Assembly (NCBI GenBank): GCA_031082425.1
Contig: JAVHLB010000014.1
Coordinates: forward strand, 1 to 42,065
Direction: 5' to 3'
DNA from: Candidatus Edwardsbacteria bacterium
GTDB taxonomy: Bacteria; Edwardsbacteria; AC1; EtOH8
Length of the DNA stretch: 42,065 nucleotides
In this document: positions 24,527 to 33,012 of the stretch, in pieces
How the letters are laid out: each line of letters begins with the position of its first letter
Numbering within the stretch: position 1 is the first letter of the stretch
Notes under the pieces: model-generated
Databases searched by the model: none
Seen by the model: only the letters and a program-made list of their open reading frames with translations
What the model was told of the DNA's origin: nothing
Translations under genes and position numbers: made by a program

Positions 24527-27292
24527 ATGTTGTTCGCCAAAAAGAAGGAAGACAAGGCTCAGGCCAATCCCCTGGAACAGATGAAGAAGGAGGAGGCCGA
24601 GGTCATCGCCCAGGTGGAGCAGGGCCGCCGCAGCTACACCTCCCTGGACCAGCTGATAGCCGAGCGCAAGAAAACCATGGACGAGATAAACTCCCGCCTG
24701 GCCGAGTCGCTGGGCGAGGAGATGTCCATGTCCCAGAGGATGGACGATGCCAAGGCCAAGCTGGACGAGGTCAACAAGAAGCTGGATGAGAGGTCCAAGG
24801 AGGATTCCAACCTGGCCACCAAGATCTGGGAGAAGCGGGCCGAACTGCTCAACGTCAACCAGCAGATGGACGAGGCCAAAAAGACCGCCGATGCCGCAGT
24901 CCAAAAGAGCGAATCCCTGCAGGCGGACATCATGCTGCTGGAACAGCAGGCGGCCGAAGGCCAGAGCCAGGCGGACAAATGGAAGAAGGAGCTGGTGGCC
25001 CTGGAGAAGGAGATCAGCCAGAAGCGCCAGGAACAGGAGACGGTGGTCTCCCAGTTCGCCGAGAAGGAAAAGACCCTGGCCGAGTTCCAGGAACGGCGCC
25101 AGTCATTGCTGGACCAAGAGAAGGAACTGGGAGGGGCGGTGGAGGATCTCAATGCCCGGATGAAGGAGCTTCAGGTCAAGATAGACCAGGCCCAGGACAA
25201 GCAGGCCCAGATACTTTCGGACCTGACGGCGGCCGAGCAGGAGAAGAACGATCTTTTATCCCAAAGCGAATCTTTCAAGTCGGAGACCAAGCAATTGGAG
25301 GAGACGGTCAACCTCCTGAAGACCCAGAAAGAAGAGCTGGAAAATGGTATCGCCGAGATCAGGAGCTCCGAGGCCCAGGTGGTGGAGCGCCACGAGAGCC
25401 TGAAAAAGGAGGAGGATGCCATAAGGGAAAGGCTTGAGGGTCTGACCAAGCAGGAGGCCAGCGTCTCCACCAAGATGGAGGCGCTGAACGGCGGCCTCAA
25501 GGAGGCCGAGGAGAAACTGCAGGCCGTGGTCAAGGAGCAGCACGAGCGGAAGCAACAGCTGGACAAGCTGTCCGAGGAACTGGCAGCCAAGGGAAAGGAT
25601 CTGGCGGAGAAGCAGGGCCGTCTGGAGGAGATCGAGCTGGATATCGACCTGAAGGCCGAGGAGCAGGCCAATGCCGCCAAATCCCTGGAGGAGGTCCAGG
25701 CCGGAGTTTTAAGGGCCGAGACCGAACAGGCGGAATCCCAGCAAAATATACAAGAATTGAACCAGGCCATAGAGGAAAAACAAAAACGGGTGTCCGAGCT
25801 GGAGCAGGAGGAGGCCCAGAAGCAGCACGAGGTCGAGGCCATCCGCGAACTGGAGACCAGCCTGAACAATCTAAAACAGCAGATATCCCAGGCCGAGGCC
25901 AGGCGCGACGAGATCAGCACCCAGATCCTGACCTCCGAGGAGAAGGTGCCGGAATTGCTGTCCAGCCAGAAGGAGCTGGAGTCCCAGGTGGAGAAACTGG
26001 CCAAGAAAGAAGAGAAGCTGGCCCAGAAGGTGGAAGAGCTGGAAGGCAAACGCAACCAGCTAAAGGAGCAGAACGAAGAATTGGCCGGCCAAAAGAAGGG
26101 GCTGGAAGAGGGTCTGAAACAGCTGGAGGAGCAGAGCCGCCATTTGGACGATATCCGGAAGCAGGTGGAGGATCTGGAGAACCAGCGCAAAGAGGCGGAC
26201 GGACAATTGTCTGAACTTCGCGGCCAGAAGGAGCAGGTGGACGAGGAATACAAGCGGAAACAGGAGCAGCTGGGTAATTTCCAGAACGAGGTGAGATCGC
26301 TGGAGGATAAAAAGGCCGAATTGGAGAACAGCCACGGCCAGCTAAAACAGGAAATATCCCAGATGGAGCAGCAAAGGAACCAACTGCAGGAATTCCTGTC
26401 CCAAAAGCAGGACCTGAGCCGGGAGGCCGAGGAGATCAAGTCGAACATCGCAACCCTGCGGACCGAACTGGAGACCTCGCAGCAGAAGGTGCAGGAGCTG
26501 CGGGAATCGGAACAGCAGCTGTCGGCCAGCGTCCATGACAATCAGAACGACCTGAGAAGTCTGGAAAAGGCTGTGGAGAAGAAAAGGGCCGAGGAGGAGG
26601 AGATAAAACAGCGGATCGCCAATGCCGAAAGGTCCAACCAGGAGATCATGGCCCTGATGAACCAGATAGACGACAGGAAACAGCAGATGGGCGAACTGGA
26701 ACAGCAGGTGGCCCTGCTGCAGCAGGAGGAATCCCGGCTGCTGCGGGAGCGGGACGAGAGGGAAAAGCTGGAGGCCCGGCGCAAGGAGGAGGAGAGGGCG
26801 GCCTTCCTCCGGATAAAGGCCAAGGGACGTCCGGTGACCGGACTGTCGCAATCAGGTCCTGTTTCCAAACCGGCGGAAACCACAGTTCAGGAAAAGGAAG
26901 AAGAACCAGAGGTTCAGGAGAAACCCCAGCCTGTGGCCACCAAACAGCCGATGCCGCTGATGGCCAAACCCAAGCTGGCTCCCATCAAAACCGCCCAGGA
27001 GGCTCATCCGCCCTCATTGCTGCCGGCCAGGGAAAGACCCCTGCTGCCCAGACAGCCTCTGCTGTCCCCCAGGCCTGAGGAAAGACCGATCCCCAAGGCG
27101 GCTTTGGCCCTCAAACAGGCGGTCAACCCCTTTGCCAAGCCTGCCCTGACACCCAGGCCGGCGCCGGCCCCGTTGCTGAAAAAGGAGACCCCTTCGTCCG
27201 ATCATCCTTTGTTAAAACCGCCGGCCCACAAGTCACTGCTCAAGCCGGCGGCCGATAAGGACAAACCGGCCAAGGAGATCACTTTCGGGTAA
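24527..27292 (+). CDS. Large coiled-coil protein with a proline-rich PLL-repeat tail
   Basis: 921 residues, no signal peptide or membrane helix, no cysteine. Residues about 20-765 are nearly unbroken heptad-type coiled coil rich in Glu, Gln, Lys and Leu, with almost no proline. Residues 767-921 form a basic, proline-rich tail with repeated PLL or LLKP units (RPLLPRQPLLSPRP, APLLKK, HPLLKP, SLLKP). There is no Walker A or ABC signature, so it is not an SMC or Rad50 ATPase despite looking like one in composition. A structural filament or scaffold role (as for crescentin or FilP) is possible but unproven. It stands alone between an acyl-CoA ligase and a repeat. Confidence 0.8.
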   Translation: MLFAKKKEDKAQANPLEQMKKEEAEVIAQVEQGRRSYTSLDQLIAERKKTMDEINSRLAESLGEEMSMSQRMDDAKAKLDEVNKKLDERSKEDSNLATKIWEKRAELLNVNQQMDEAKKTADAAVQKSESLQADIMLLEQQAAEGQSQADKWKKELVALEKEISQKRQEQETVVSQFAEKEKTLAEFQERRQSLLDQEKELGGAVEDLNARMKELQVKIDQAQDKQAQILSDLTAAEQEKNDLLSQSESFKSETKQLEETVNLLKTQKEELENGIAEIRSSEAQVVERHESLKKEEDAIRERLEGLTKQEASVSTKMEALNGGLKEAEEKLQAVVKEQHERKQQLDKLSEELAAKGKDLAEKQGRLEEIELDIDLKAEEQANAAKSLEEVQAGVLRAETEQAESQQNIQELNQAIEEKQKRVSELEQEEAQKQHEVEAIRELETSLNNLKQQISQAEARRDEISTQILTSEEKVPELLSSQKELESQVEKLAKKEEKLAQKVEELEGKRNQLKEQNEELAGQKKGLEEGLKQLEEQSRHLDDIRKQVEDLENQRKEADGQLSELRGQKEQVDEEYKRKQEQLGNFQNEVRSLEDKKAELENSHGQLKQEISQMEQQRNQLQEFLSQKQDLSREAEEIKSNIATLRTELETSQQKVQELRESEQQLSASVHDNQNDLRSLEKAVEKKRAEEEEIKQRIANAERSNQEIMALMNQIDDRKQQMGELEQQVALLQQEESRLLRERDEREKLEARRKEEERAAFLRIKAKGRPVTGLSQSGPVSKPAETTVQEKEEEPEVQEKPQPVATKQPMPLMAKPKLAPIKTAQEAHPPSLLPARERPLLPRQPLLSPRPEERPIPKAALALKQAVNPFAKPALTPRPAPAPLLKKETPSSDHPLLKPPAHKSLLKPAADKDKPAKEITFG

Positions 27293-27300
27293 TAGCTGAC

Positions 27301-27409
27301 GCCAGAGGGGCTCAATGGAACGCGCTTGCCCGCTCGTGCCACAGGCAGACCCGCCTATAGGTGCTCCCCTGCGGTGGCGGGCTATATGGACTACTTGCTT
27401 ATGGCGGGG
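27301..27409. repeat. ~105-bp intergenic repeat, copy A
   Basis: Aligns with 31226-31330 along its whole length at roughly 80% identity, with a 23-base identical block at 27364-27386 and a CCCGCC/GGCGGG inverted pair (27350-27355 and 27376-27381). It contains no convincing gene. Confidence 0.75.
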
Positions 27410-27460
27410 ATTGAACGGACAATTGCGGATTAACACGGATCAAATTATTTAAGGATTATT

Positions 27461-28357
27461 TTGAACAGCAATCCCGAGATACTGGACAGGTTCCTGGGGC
27501 ATCTGGCCGTGGAGCGCGGTCTGGCCGGGAACAGCATCGAGGCCTACTCCCGGGACCTGCGCCGGTACCTGGATTCCCTGGAAATCCAGGGGATAACCGA
27601 TCCCTCAAAAATTCTCCGCAGCCATATAGCCCAATTCCTTTCCCAACTGGCGGGATACGGGCTCTCTCCCGGCAGCCTGTCGCAGAATATTTCGGCGGTG
27701 AGGGGGTTTCACCGCTTTTTGGTCGGAGAGGGACTCTGCAAAACCGACCCCACCGAGAACCTGGATTCGCCCAAACTGGCCAAGAAGCTTCCCGATGTGC
27801 TGGACACCAATGAGATCGAATCCCTGATGTCCCAGCCGGACACCTCGGCACCGCTGGGCTTAAGGGACCGGGCCATGCTGGAGGTGATCTACGCCTGCGG
27901 CCTGCGGATCTCGGAACTGCTGGGCCTTAAAAGGTCCGATCTGGCCTTCGACCAGGGATACATCCGATGCTTCGGCAAGGGATCGAAGGAGCGGGTGGTG
28001 CCCATCGGTAAGACCGCCCGGCACTGGACCGAAAGATACCTGGAGGGCTCCCGCCCGGTATTGATCAAAAAGATCGCCACCGACGTGCTGTTCCTGAACA
28101 ACCGGGGGAGGTCGATGTCCCGGATGGGTTTCTGGAAACTGCTGAAAGCCTATGCCCAGAAGGCCGGGATCAAGAAGCGGGTGCATCCCCATATTTTAAG
28201 GCACAGCTTTGCCACCCATCTGCTGGAGGGCGGGGCCGACCTGCGCTCGGTGCAGGAGATGCTGGGACATGCCGATATCTCCACCACCCAGATTTACACC
28301 CATGTGGACCGGGAGTATCTGAAGGAAGTGCACCGGCAGTTCCATCCCAGAGGATAA
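27461..28357 (+). CDS. xerD: Tyrosine recombinase, XerD-like
   Basis: 298 residues from TTG 27461 with AAGGA five bases upstream. N-terminal SAM-like domain (DRFLGHLAVERGLAGNSIEAY) and catalytic domain with Arg149, Lys173, His244, Arg247, His270 and Tyr279, all present. The C-terminus THVDREYLKEVHRQFHPRG is typical of XerD. With the protein at 5434 it would form the XerCD pair that resolves chromosome dimers at dif during division. Length is normal. No dif-like site was recognised in the window. Confidence 0.88.
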   Translation: MNSNPEILDRFLGHLAVERGLAGNSIEAYSRDLRRYLDSLEIQGITDPSKILRSHIAQFLSQLAGYGLSPGSLSQNISAVRGFHRFLVGEGLCKTDPTENLDSPKLAKKLPDVLDTNEIESLMSQPDTSAPLGLRDRAMLEVIYACGLRISELLGLKRSDLAFDQGYIRCFGKGSKERVVPIGKTARHWTERYLEGSRPVLIKKIATDVLFLNNRGRSMSRMGFWKLLKAYAQKAGIKKRVHPHILRHSFATHLLEGGADLRSVQEMLGHADISTTQIYTHVDREYLKEVHRQFHPRG

Positions 28358-28384
28358 TTTAATAAATAATATAAGGAGCATCCC

Positions 28385-28765
28385 ATGCGTCAGATAATCA
28401 AAACCGACAAGGCCCCGGCGGCCATCGGGCCCTATTCCCAGGGCATCGAGTTCGACAGCAAACTGGTCTTCACCTCCGGGCAGATCCCGCTGGACCCCAA
28501 GACCGGCCAGCTGGTGGTGGGCGACATCAAGGTCCAGACCAGGCAGGTGCTGGAGAATCTGAAAGCGGTGCTGGAGGCCGGAGGATCCAACCTTAAAAAA
28601 GTGATCAAATGCACTGTGTTCCTGGCCGACATGAACGACTTCGCCGCCATGAATGAGGTTTATGGCGAATATTTCAACCAGGCCCCGCCGGCCCGCTCGG
28701 CCTTCCAGGTGGCCCGGCTTCCCAAGGACGCCAGGATCGAGATCGAAGCGATCGCGGAAATCTAA
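28385..28765 (+). CDS. ridA: RidA family reactive intermediate deaminase
   Basis: 126 residues, usual family length. It hydrolyses 2-aminoacrylate and similar enamine/imine intermediates released by PLP enzymes. Motifs: AIGPYSQG near the start, FTSGQIPLDP, and the active-site Arg104 in PPARSAFQVARLP, with EIEAIAEI at the end. AAGGAG lies eight bases before the ATG. Good match to the RidA/YjgF consensus. Confidence 0.95.
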   Translation: MRQIIKTDKAPAAIGPYSQGIEFDSKLVFTSGQIPLDPKTGQLVVGDIKVQTRQVLENLKAVLEAGGSNLKKVIKCTVFLADMNDFAAMNEVYGEYFNQAPPARSAFQVARLPKDARIEIEAIAEI

Positions 28766-28767
28766 TT

Positions 28768-28824
28768 AACCACAAAGACACAAAGGCACAAAAAGATCTG
28801 CTTGGTGTCTTAGTGCCTTGGTGG
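28768..28824. repeat. Two CAAAGGCAC-type units in inverted orientation
   Basis: CCACAAAGACACAAAGGCAC (28771-28790) faces the inverted unit TTGGTGTCTTAGTGCCTTGG (28802-28821). The GTG at 28813 opens the frame of the next gene but belongs to the repeat. Confidence 0.7.
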
Positions 28825-28839
28825 CAAAAAAGGCTCAAC

Positions 28840-29730
28840 ATGCTGAGAACCAAAGTCATCTTCAATCCCAAGGCCCACGGGGGCGAGGCGGCCGGGCATC
28901 TGGAACAGGTCAAGGCCCTGCTGAAGGCCGCCGGCGTCAACTTCGAGCTGTCGCTGACCGACCGGGAGGGCGACGCCCGGAAGCAGGCCCGGGAGGCGGT
29001 GGAGCGTGGTTTCAAGGTGATCGTGGCCTGCGGCGGGGACGGGGTGGCCGGCGAGGTGGCCGGGGCGCTGGTGGGCAGCCAGGCGGTGTTCGGAATGATC
29101 CCCCTGGGCTCGGGCGACGATCTGGCCAAATCGCTGAACATCGGCCGCGACATATCCCAGGCCGTCAGCCACATCAAGCAGCACCGCACCAGGATGATTG
29201 ATGCCGGGGTGGTCAACGGCTGGTACTATTTCAATTCGCTGGGCATCGGGCTGGATGGCGAGGTGATTATAGAAAAGCAGAAGATCAGGGGACTGCGGGA
29301 CCTGAAGCTATATCTGCTGGCCACCGTCAAAGCATTGATGCGCTACCAGGGCCAGCGGATCAGCCTGGATTTCGGGCTGGGCAAGGTCTGGGTGGAGGCT
29401 CTGCTGGTGGAGATCATGAACGGGCGGAGCGTGGGCGGCGGCTATATTTTGACGCCCCAGGCCGAGATAGACGACGGCTGGCTGGACCTGTGCATCATCC
29501 ACAAGCTGACCTGGCTGGAGTTCTTCCGGCACGTGCCCAAGACCTTCCAGGGCAAGCATACCCATCTCAAGCAGATCGTGATGGGCCGGACCCAGAAGGT
29601 GGTGGTGGAATCGGAGCATACCATGGCCGCCCAGGTGGACGGCGAGCTGTGGCCCAAGAGGGAGAAGCGCTACGAGGTGTCGATACTGCCCAAGGCGGTG
29701 GAGGCCATCGTGGGGGATCATAAATGGTAA
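28840..29730 (+). CDS. Diacylglycerol/lipid kinase family protein (DagK/YegS-like)
   Basis: 296 residues from ATG 28840 (AAGG seven bases upstream; GTG 28813 lies in a repeat). The DAGK catalytic domain has IFNPKAHGG, the nucleotide-binding GGDGVAGEV, and PLGSGDDLAKSL, in place of the more common GTGNDFA. The second domain holds GGGYILTPQAEIDDGWLD, normal for the family. It phosphorylates a lipid hydroxyl such as diacylglycerol, ceramide or undecaprenol; the true substrate cannot be told. Soluble, membrane-associated. Confidence 0.9.
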   Translation: MLRTKVIFNPKAHGGEAAGHLEQVKALLKAAGVNFELSLTDREGDARKQAREAVERGFKVIVACGGDGVAGEVAGALVGSQAVFGMIPLGSGDDLAKSLNIGRDISQAVSHIKQHRTRMIDAGVVNGWYYFNSLGIGLDGEVIIEKQKIRGLRDLKLYLLATVKALMRYQGQRISLDFGLGKVWVEALLVEIMNGRSVGGGYILTPQAEIDDGWLDLCIIHKLTWLEFFRHVPKTFQGKHTHLKQIVMGRTQKVVVESEHTMAAQVDGELWPKREKRYEVSILPKAVEAIVGDHKW

Positions 29731-29785
29731 AATTATCTGTTAGGGATAAATTGACTGATATAAAAACCCATGAGGTTTACGGCTG

Positions 29786-30757
29786 GTGAAAGCACTTTCC
29801 CTTCTCTCCGGCGGGCTGGACAGCATCCTGGCCGCCCGGGTTGTCATGGAGCAAGGCATCGAGGTGATCGGGGTCTGCTTCGTCACCCCCTTCTTTGGGC
29901 CGGAGAATGCCCGGAAGGCGGCCAGGGCGCTGGGCATCAGACTCATCGAGCACGATTTCACCGAGGAGTACTTCGCCATGATGAAAAGCCCCCGTTACGG
30001 CTTCGGGGGAAACATGAACCCATGCATCGACTGCCACGGCCTGATGCTGAAGACCGCCCACGGTCTTTTGGAAAAATTCGACGCTTCATTCCTGATCACC
30101 GGAGAGGTGCTGGGCGAGCGGCCCATGTCCCAGACCCGTGGCGGTCTGAACGCGGTGCTTAAATTATCGGCCGACCGGGACCTGGTGCTGCGCCCCCTGT
30201 CCGCCAAGCTGTTGGAGCCCACCAAGCCGGAACGGGAGGGCTGGGTGGGCCGGGAGAAACTTTATGACTTTTCCGGCCGGGGCCGCAAGCGCCAGGAGGA
30301 GCTGGCCAAAAGCTTCGGGATAAAGGATTATCCCCAGCCGGCCGGGGGCTGCCTGCTGACCGAGGAAAAATATTCCCAGCGCCTGCAGGAGCTGATCTCC
30401 CACGAGGGGCTGAACCGTGATGATGCGGAACTTTTAAGCCTGGGCCGCCATTTCCGGCTGGGGGAGAAGGTCAAGATGATAGTGGGCCGCAACCGGTCGG
30501 AGAACCAGCGGCTTTTAGATCTGGCCGGAGGCCAGGATACTGTCATTCGTCCGGCGGAGAATATCAAAGGCCCGGTGGGGATCATCCGCGGTGAGATGTC
30601 CGAAGAAATAATGCAGACCGCCGGAAAGATACTGGCCAGATACTGCGATAAGCAGGAGGACCAGGCGGTGGGGATAAACATCTACCGCAACAAAGAAAAG
30701 GAAGGCCTCACAGTGATGAAGCCTCGGGAGGATTTTGTTTTGAAGTGGCAGATATGA
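29786..30757 (+). CDS. PP-loop ATPase of the tRNA-thiolation type
   Basis: 323 residues from GTG 29786. PP-loop SGGLDS at 8-13 (binds ATP to adenylate a nucleobase), then NMNPCIDCHGLM with Cys80 and Cys83, FLITGEVLGERPMSQ, and PAGGCLLT with Cys189. Such proteins resemble ThiI and MnmA but lack the THUMP domain. They are often annotated as thiouridylases; the base modified is unknown. The cysteines could hold a metal centre or a persulfide. The C-terminal ~110 residues are an extra domain I do not recognise. It overlaps the next gene by four bases (ATGA). Confidence 0.8.
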   Translation: MKALSLLSGGLDSILAARVVMEQGIEVIGVCFVTPFFGPENARKAARALGIRLIEHDFTEEYFAMMKSPRYGFGGNMNPCIDCHGLMLKTAHGLLEKFDASFLITGEVLGERPMSQTRGGLNAVLKLSADRDLVLRPLSAKLLEPTKPEREGWVGREKLYDFSGRGRKRQEELAKSFGIKDYPQPAGGCLLTEEKYSQRLQELISHEGLNRDDAELLSLGRHFRLGEKVKMIVGRNRSENQRLLDLAGGQDTVIRPAENIKGPVGIIRGEMSEEIMQTAGKILARYCDKQEDQAVGINIYRNKEKEGLTVMKPREDFVLKWQI

Positions 30758-31194
30758 AGATCAGAAGGATATTGTTCTGGGCGGCCGTGGTGGCGGTGAT
30801 GTCCCATCAGCTGCCGGCCCAGGAAAAAAATGAGGGAAAGAAGCCCCACCGTTCGCCGCTGTTGTCGGTGTGTTTCTCGGCGGCCCTCCCCGGGGGTGGG
30901 CAGCTTTACACCCAGCAGTACCTGAAGGCGGCGATCTTTGCCGGAGGCCTGGGATACCTGGGATACTGCTACAACCGGGAGGATCAGGCGGCCATAGGGA
31001 ATCCCATTCAGGACGATTACAATTACCATAACCAGCGGCGGCGCAATTACAAATGGTGGTTCATCGGCATCTGGACCCTGTCGCTGGCCGATGCCTACGT
31101 CGACGCCCACATGTTCAAGTTCGACCAACACAGCGAGCCGGAGCTGTCGCTGCAGGTGACGCCGGGGTCGGTGGCCCTGGTCAAGCGATTTTGA
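30754..31194 (+). CDS. DUF5683-like secreted or membrane protein
   Basis: 146 residues from ATG 30754, four-base overlap with the PP-loop gene. Signal peptide-like N-terminus (KIRRILFWAAVVAVM..LPA then QEK). The middle has SAALPGGGQLYTQQYLKAAIFAGG, the pattern of DUF5683, and a second hydrophobic segment near WWFIGIWTLSLADAYVDAH. Family function is unknown; members are frequent in Bacteroidota and related groups. The operon position links it only loosely with tRNA modification. Confidence 0.75.
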   Translation: MKIRRILFWAAVVAVMSHQLPAQEKNEGKKPHRSPLLSVCFSAALPGGGQLYTQQYLKAAIFAGGLGYLGYCYNREDQAAIGNPIQDDYNYHNQRRRNYKWWFIGIWTLSLADAYVDAHMFKFDQHSEPELSLQVTPGSVALVKRF

Positions 31195-31225
31195 ACGTTT
31201 TTTCAGGCGGGGTCTTGTATTAGAT

Positions 31226-31330
31226 GCCAGGGGACTTTTCCCACGCTTGTCCGCGCGGGCCACAGGCGACCCGCCTATATGTACTCCCCTGCGGTGGCGG
31301 GCTATAGATGCTAACTTGATAATGGCGGGA
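31226..31330. repeat. ~105-bp intergenic repeat, copy B
   Basis: Second copy of the element at 27301-27409, same orientation; the identical 23-base block is at 31284-31306. A CAAAGGCAC-type unit in reverse (31382-31400) follows it, and nothing else gene-like fills 31195-31478. Confidence 0.75.
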
Positions 31331-31478
31331 AACACACCAAAAGCTCGAAAATTAACCGGGCAATATAAAAATCAGTAAGAACCTTAATGCCTTGGTGGCT
31401 AAAAAGCCGAATTAGAGATCTATGTTTTTGTGGTTTTACCTTTAATTAAAAAAGCGAATAATACTTGATCGTACGGAT

Positions 31479-32507
31479 ATGAACAAAGAATTCAAAAAAA
31501 TAATCTGGCCGATCGTCTTTATCGCCCTGCTGGTGATATTGTCGTCATTCCTGCTTTACGGGCTGGCCCGGATGGAGGGCCAGGAGATCACCCTGCTGAA
31601 GAGCCTGTACATGGTGGCCATCACCATCTCCACCATCGGCTACGAGGACATGATCGGCACCCAGGGCAGCCGGCTGCTGACCGTGGTCAACATCGCCCTG
31701 ATCTTCATCTACATGATCGGGGTGGCCTATGCGGTCTCCAACTTCACCGCCTTCCTGATAGAGGGCCGGCTGAACAAATTCTTCCAGTTGCGAAAATTAC
31801 ATAAGAGGGTAAAAAGAATGGACAAGCATTACATCATCTGCGGAGCCAAGGATATCGGGGTCTATGTGGCCCGCGAGCTCAAGGAGACCAAGCGGCCCTT
31901 CGTGGTGATCGACGAGAATCCCCACGTGCTGGATGCCATCCGCAAGGAGATCCCGGACGTGGTGGCGGTGGAGGGCGACCCCACCGATGATAATGTCCTG
32001 CTGGAGGCCGGGATCAAGAAGGCCCAGGCCCTGATCGCGGCCCTGGAGAGCGACAAGGAGAATCTCTACCTGGTGGTGGCGGCCAAGGACCTCAACAATG
32101 ACATCAAGATCGCCTCGCGCTTCAACAACCCCGCCACCCGGCACAAATTCGTCAATGCCGGGGCCTCCTACCTGGTCTCCCCCAACATGATCGGCGGGAT
32201 GCGGATCGCCTCGGAACTGGTCCGTCCGGTCACCGTGTCCTTCCTGGATACGATGCTGCGGAGTAAAAAGCACGATGCCATGCGGGTGGAGGAGTTCCAG
32301 GTGCCCGGGAATTCCGGCTTCATCGGCCGGACCCTGCTGGATGTGCACCAGGAGACCGGGGTGCTGGCGATCTCGGCCAAGCGTCCGGGCAGCGAGGATT
32401 ACGATTACAATCCCGATCCCCTGATGAAGCTGGTGGCCGATATGGTTTTGATCTTCATTACCACGCCGGATAAGAGGATTCTGCTGGAGGAGAAGCTTTC
32501 CCGGTGA
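31479..32507 (+). CDS. MthK-like potassium channel with RCK domain
   Basis: 342 residues. Two transmembrane helices (about 9-29 and 66-88) flank a pore loop with selectivity filter TISTIGYED (49-57). An RCK (TrkA-N) domain starts at about 117 and a TrkA-C-like part ends the protein. The Rossmann motif reads CGAKDIG (121-127), with Lys in place of the middle Gly of GxGxxG, so classical NAD binding is doubtful, as in MthK where the RCK senses Ca2+. Ion conduction across the inner membrane is expected. Met114 at 31818, just before the RCK, has GAGGG eight bases upstream and could start a free RCK subunit. Confidence 0.9.
   Translation: MNKEFKKIIWPIVFIALLVILSSFLLYGLARMEGQEITLLKSLYMVAITISTIGYEDMIGTQGSRLLTVVNIALIFIYMIGVAYAVSNFTAFLIEGRLNKFFQLRKLHKRVKRMDKHYIICGAKDIGVYVARELKETKRPFVVIDENPHVLDAIRKEIPDVVAVEGDPTDDNVLLEAGIKKAQALIAALESDKENLYLVVAAKDLNNDIKIASRFNNPATRHKFVNAGASYLVSPNMIGGMRIASELVRPVTVSFLDTMLRSKKHDAMRVEEFQVPGNSGFIGRTLLDVHQETGVLAISAKRPGSEDYDYNPDPLMKLVADMVLIFITTPDKRILLEEKLSR
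31805..31820 (+). promoter_or_regulatory. Internal ribosome-binding site and start codon in the channel gene
   Basis: GAGGG at 31805-31809, spacer of eight bases, ATG at 31818. It would yield a soluble 229-residue RCK protein, the arrangement known from MthK. Confidence 0.5.
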
Positions 32508-32658
32508 AATGCAATGCGCTTCAACCGCTTGGTGATGAATATTTTAAACCCCGGCAAAAGAATGGGAAAATGCACCGTTGGTTCCGGCTGGTTCAAATTC
32601 GGCGGCATAGAGAACTAGAGAATAACAGAACCCTAAATCCATTTAGCAGGTTACTAAA
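32508..32658. other. Gene-free spacer before the small secreted protein
   Basis: 151 bp. A short palindrome CTAAAT-CC-ATTTAG lies near 32631-32644. I see no promoter with two good hexamers and no gene. Confidence 0.4.
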
Positions 32659-32991
32659 ATGAGACAGTGGATAATCCTCCTGACCATTATTCTGTTTTTG
32701 TTGCCGCCGGGGCTTATCGCCCAGAAGGATTCGATCGCGGCAAAAGTGCCGGCCATGCAGGCAATGCCAGATTCCGCCGCCCCAAAGCCCGCCCCGGCTA
32801 GTGCCTCGGCAGGTGTGATCGATTCCAGCGATGAATATAATTTCCTGGAGTTGTATTATTACGGACCCGACTACCAAGGTATTTACGACGTGTACGACCC
32901 CTGGGACATCTATCCCGACCAGGAGGGCGATTCCCGGGAGCGGGATAACGACAGCCGGGACAGCCAGGAGCGGGATGCCAGGGAGGAGTGA
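32659..32991 (+). CDS. Small secreted acidic protein, unknown function
   Basis: 110 residues. A clear signal peptide (residues 1-21, MRQW then a hydrophobic run ending LIA, cleavage before Gln22). After an Ala/Pro/Ser-rich linker (about 30-52), an aromatic and acidic stretch (NFLELYYYGPDYQGIYDVYDPWDIYP) precedes a charged tail made of SRERD, SRDSQ and ERDAREE units. I do not recognise the family. High Tyr and Asp with a charged repeat suggests a periplasmic or surface-exposed low-complexity protein. The ribosome-binding site is weak. Confidence 0.6.
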   Translation: MRQWIILLTIILFLLPPGLIAQKDSIAAKVPAMQAMPDSAAPKPAPASASAGVIDSSDEYNFLELYYYGPDYQGIYDVYDPWDIYPDQEGDSRERDNDSRDSQERDAREE

Positions 32992-33012
32992 TGAGCCGTT
33001 AGGGCTTATAAT

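Noticed and set aside
25171..26541. Ser/Cys-rich minus-strand frame opposite the coiled-coil gene
   Set aside because: Composition is simply the complement of Glu/Gln/Lys/Leu codons.
30682..31335. 217-residue minus-strand frame across the second 105-bp repeat
   Set aside because: Built from repeat DNA and the antisense of the DUF5683 gene; a similar peptide is produced from the first repeat copy.
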